DNA of 6,426 bases, taken from NCBI GenBank assembly GCA_022705125.1, contig JAKJFB010000037.1, forward strand, positions 1-6,426, read 5' to 3'. This document shows positions 6,193 to 6,426 of this stretch, piece by piece; position 1 is the first letter of the stretch; each line of letters begins with the position of its first letter. A program made the translations under genes and the position numbers. A model generated the notes under the pieces. The model worked only from the letters and a program-made list of their open reading frames with translations. It had not been told where the DNA came from and did no database searches. The stretch comes from Pseudomonadota bacterium (lineage in GTDB: Bacteria; Pseudomonadota; Gammaproteobacteria; Pseudomonadales; UBA5518).

Positions 6193-6426
6193 CTACTGCA
6201 GCAATGCCAGCGTCTGCTGCGGCAACGCGTTGGCCTGTGCCAGTACCGAGATGCCGGCCTGCTGCAGTATCGAGGCGCGGGTCAGGTTCGCCGTTTCGGC
6301 GGCGAAATCCGCGTCCTGGATGCGGCTGCGCGCGGCGGTCACGTTCTCGGTGACGTTCTGCAGGTTCGAGATCGTGCTGAGCAGGCGGTTCTGCACGGCG
6401 CCGAGATCGCCGCGCGTGGCGTCGAT
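6193..6426 (-). CDS. fliC: Flagellin FliC, C-terminal part (rest outside window)
   Basis: Flagellin is the filament subunit. Only the last 77 codons are inside the window; the frame runs open to the right edge, so the gene is cut by the window and not visibly broken. The segment covers the end of D1 and all of the C-terminal D0 helix. [19 protein letters not shown], then [11 protein letters not shown], then [19 protein letters not shown] is an unmistakable flagellin C-terminus, with ALLQ as the last residues. The D0 helix packs in the filament core and, before export, is the part that FliS binds in studied species. The GTG at 6396 is internal. fliD lies 115 bases downstream on the same strand. 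Confidence 0.96.
   Translation of the reverse strand: MDATRGDLGAVQNRLLSTISNLQNVTENVTAARSRIQDADFAAETANLTRASILQQAGISVLAQANALPQQTLALLQ

Overview
The window is a GC-rich stretch of flagellar genes. It carries the end of a rod/hook-associated operon on the plus strand (flgJ-flgK-flgL) facing a filament/cap operon on the minus strand (fliC-fliD-fliT-like). The most likely source is a gammaproteobacterium (betaproteobacteria are second choice). The reasons are a two-domain FlgJ with a fused peptidoglycan hydrolase domain, long Pseudomonas/Xanthomonas-type FlgK and FlgL, strong G/C preference at third codon positions, and a REP-type palindrome pair of the kind common in that class. No species can be named from the sequence alone.

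Layout. Positions 2-937 hold flgJ, which is cut by the left edge. flgK (941-2947) follows after 3 bases and flgL (2958-4193) after 10 bases, so the three genes look like one transcript. The 67 bases between the flgL stop and the stop of the opposing gene are almost filled by two inverted hairpin repeats (4217-4264). On the minus strand, reading from the right edge, come the last 77 codons of flagellin fliC (6193-6426), a 115-base gap, fliD (4620-6077), and a 119-codon fliT-like chaperone gene (4261-4620). The fliT-like start overlaps the fliD stop as TGATG.

How the genes work together. FlgJ caps the growing rod and opens the peptidoglycan. FlgK and FlgL form the hook-filament junction. FliD caps the filament and folds incoming FliC. 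The FliT-like protein probably holds FliD, and perhaps FlgK/FlgL, in the cytoplasm before export. All the exported proteins visible here lack cysteine; the only cysteine-containing product is the putative cytosolic chaperone.

Oddities. The filament genes point toward flgL rather than away from it. No fliS lies between fliD and the fliT-like gene. The two REP hairpins differ in stem sequence by paired, pairing-preserving changes, and the GTAG of one supplies the TAG stop codon of the fliT-like gene. FlgK appears to carry two copies, and FlgL one copy, of a related beta-rich module. I see no evidence for a wholly new system; the REP pair at the convergent junction is the most interesting element.
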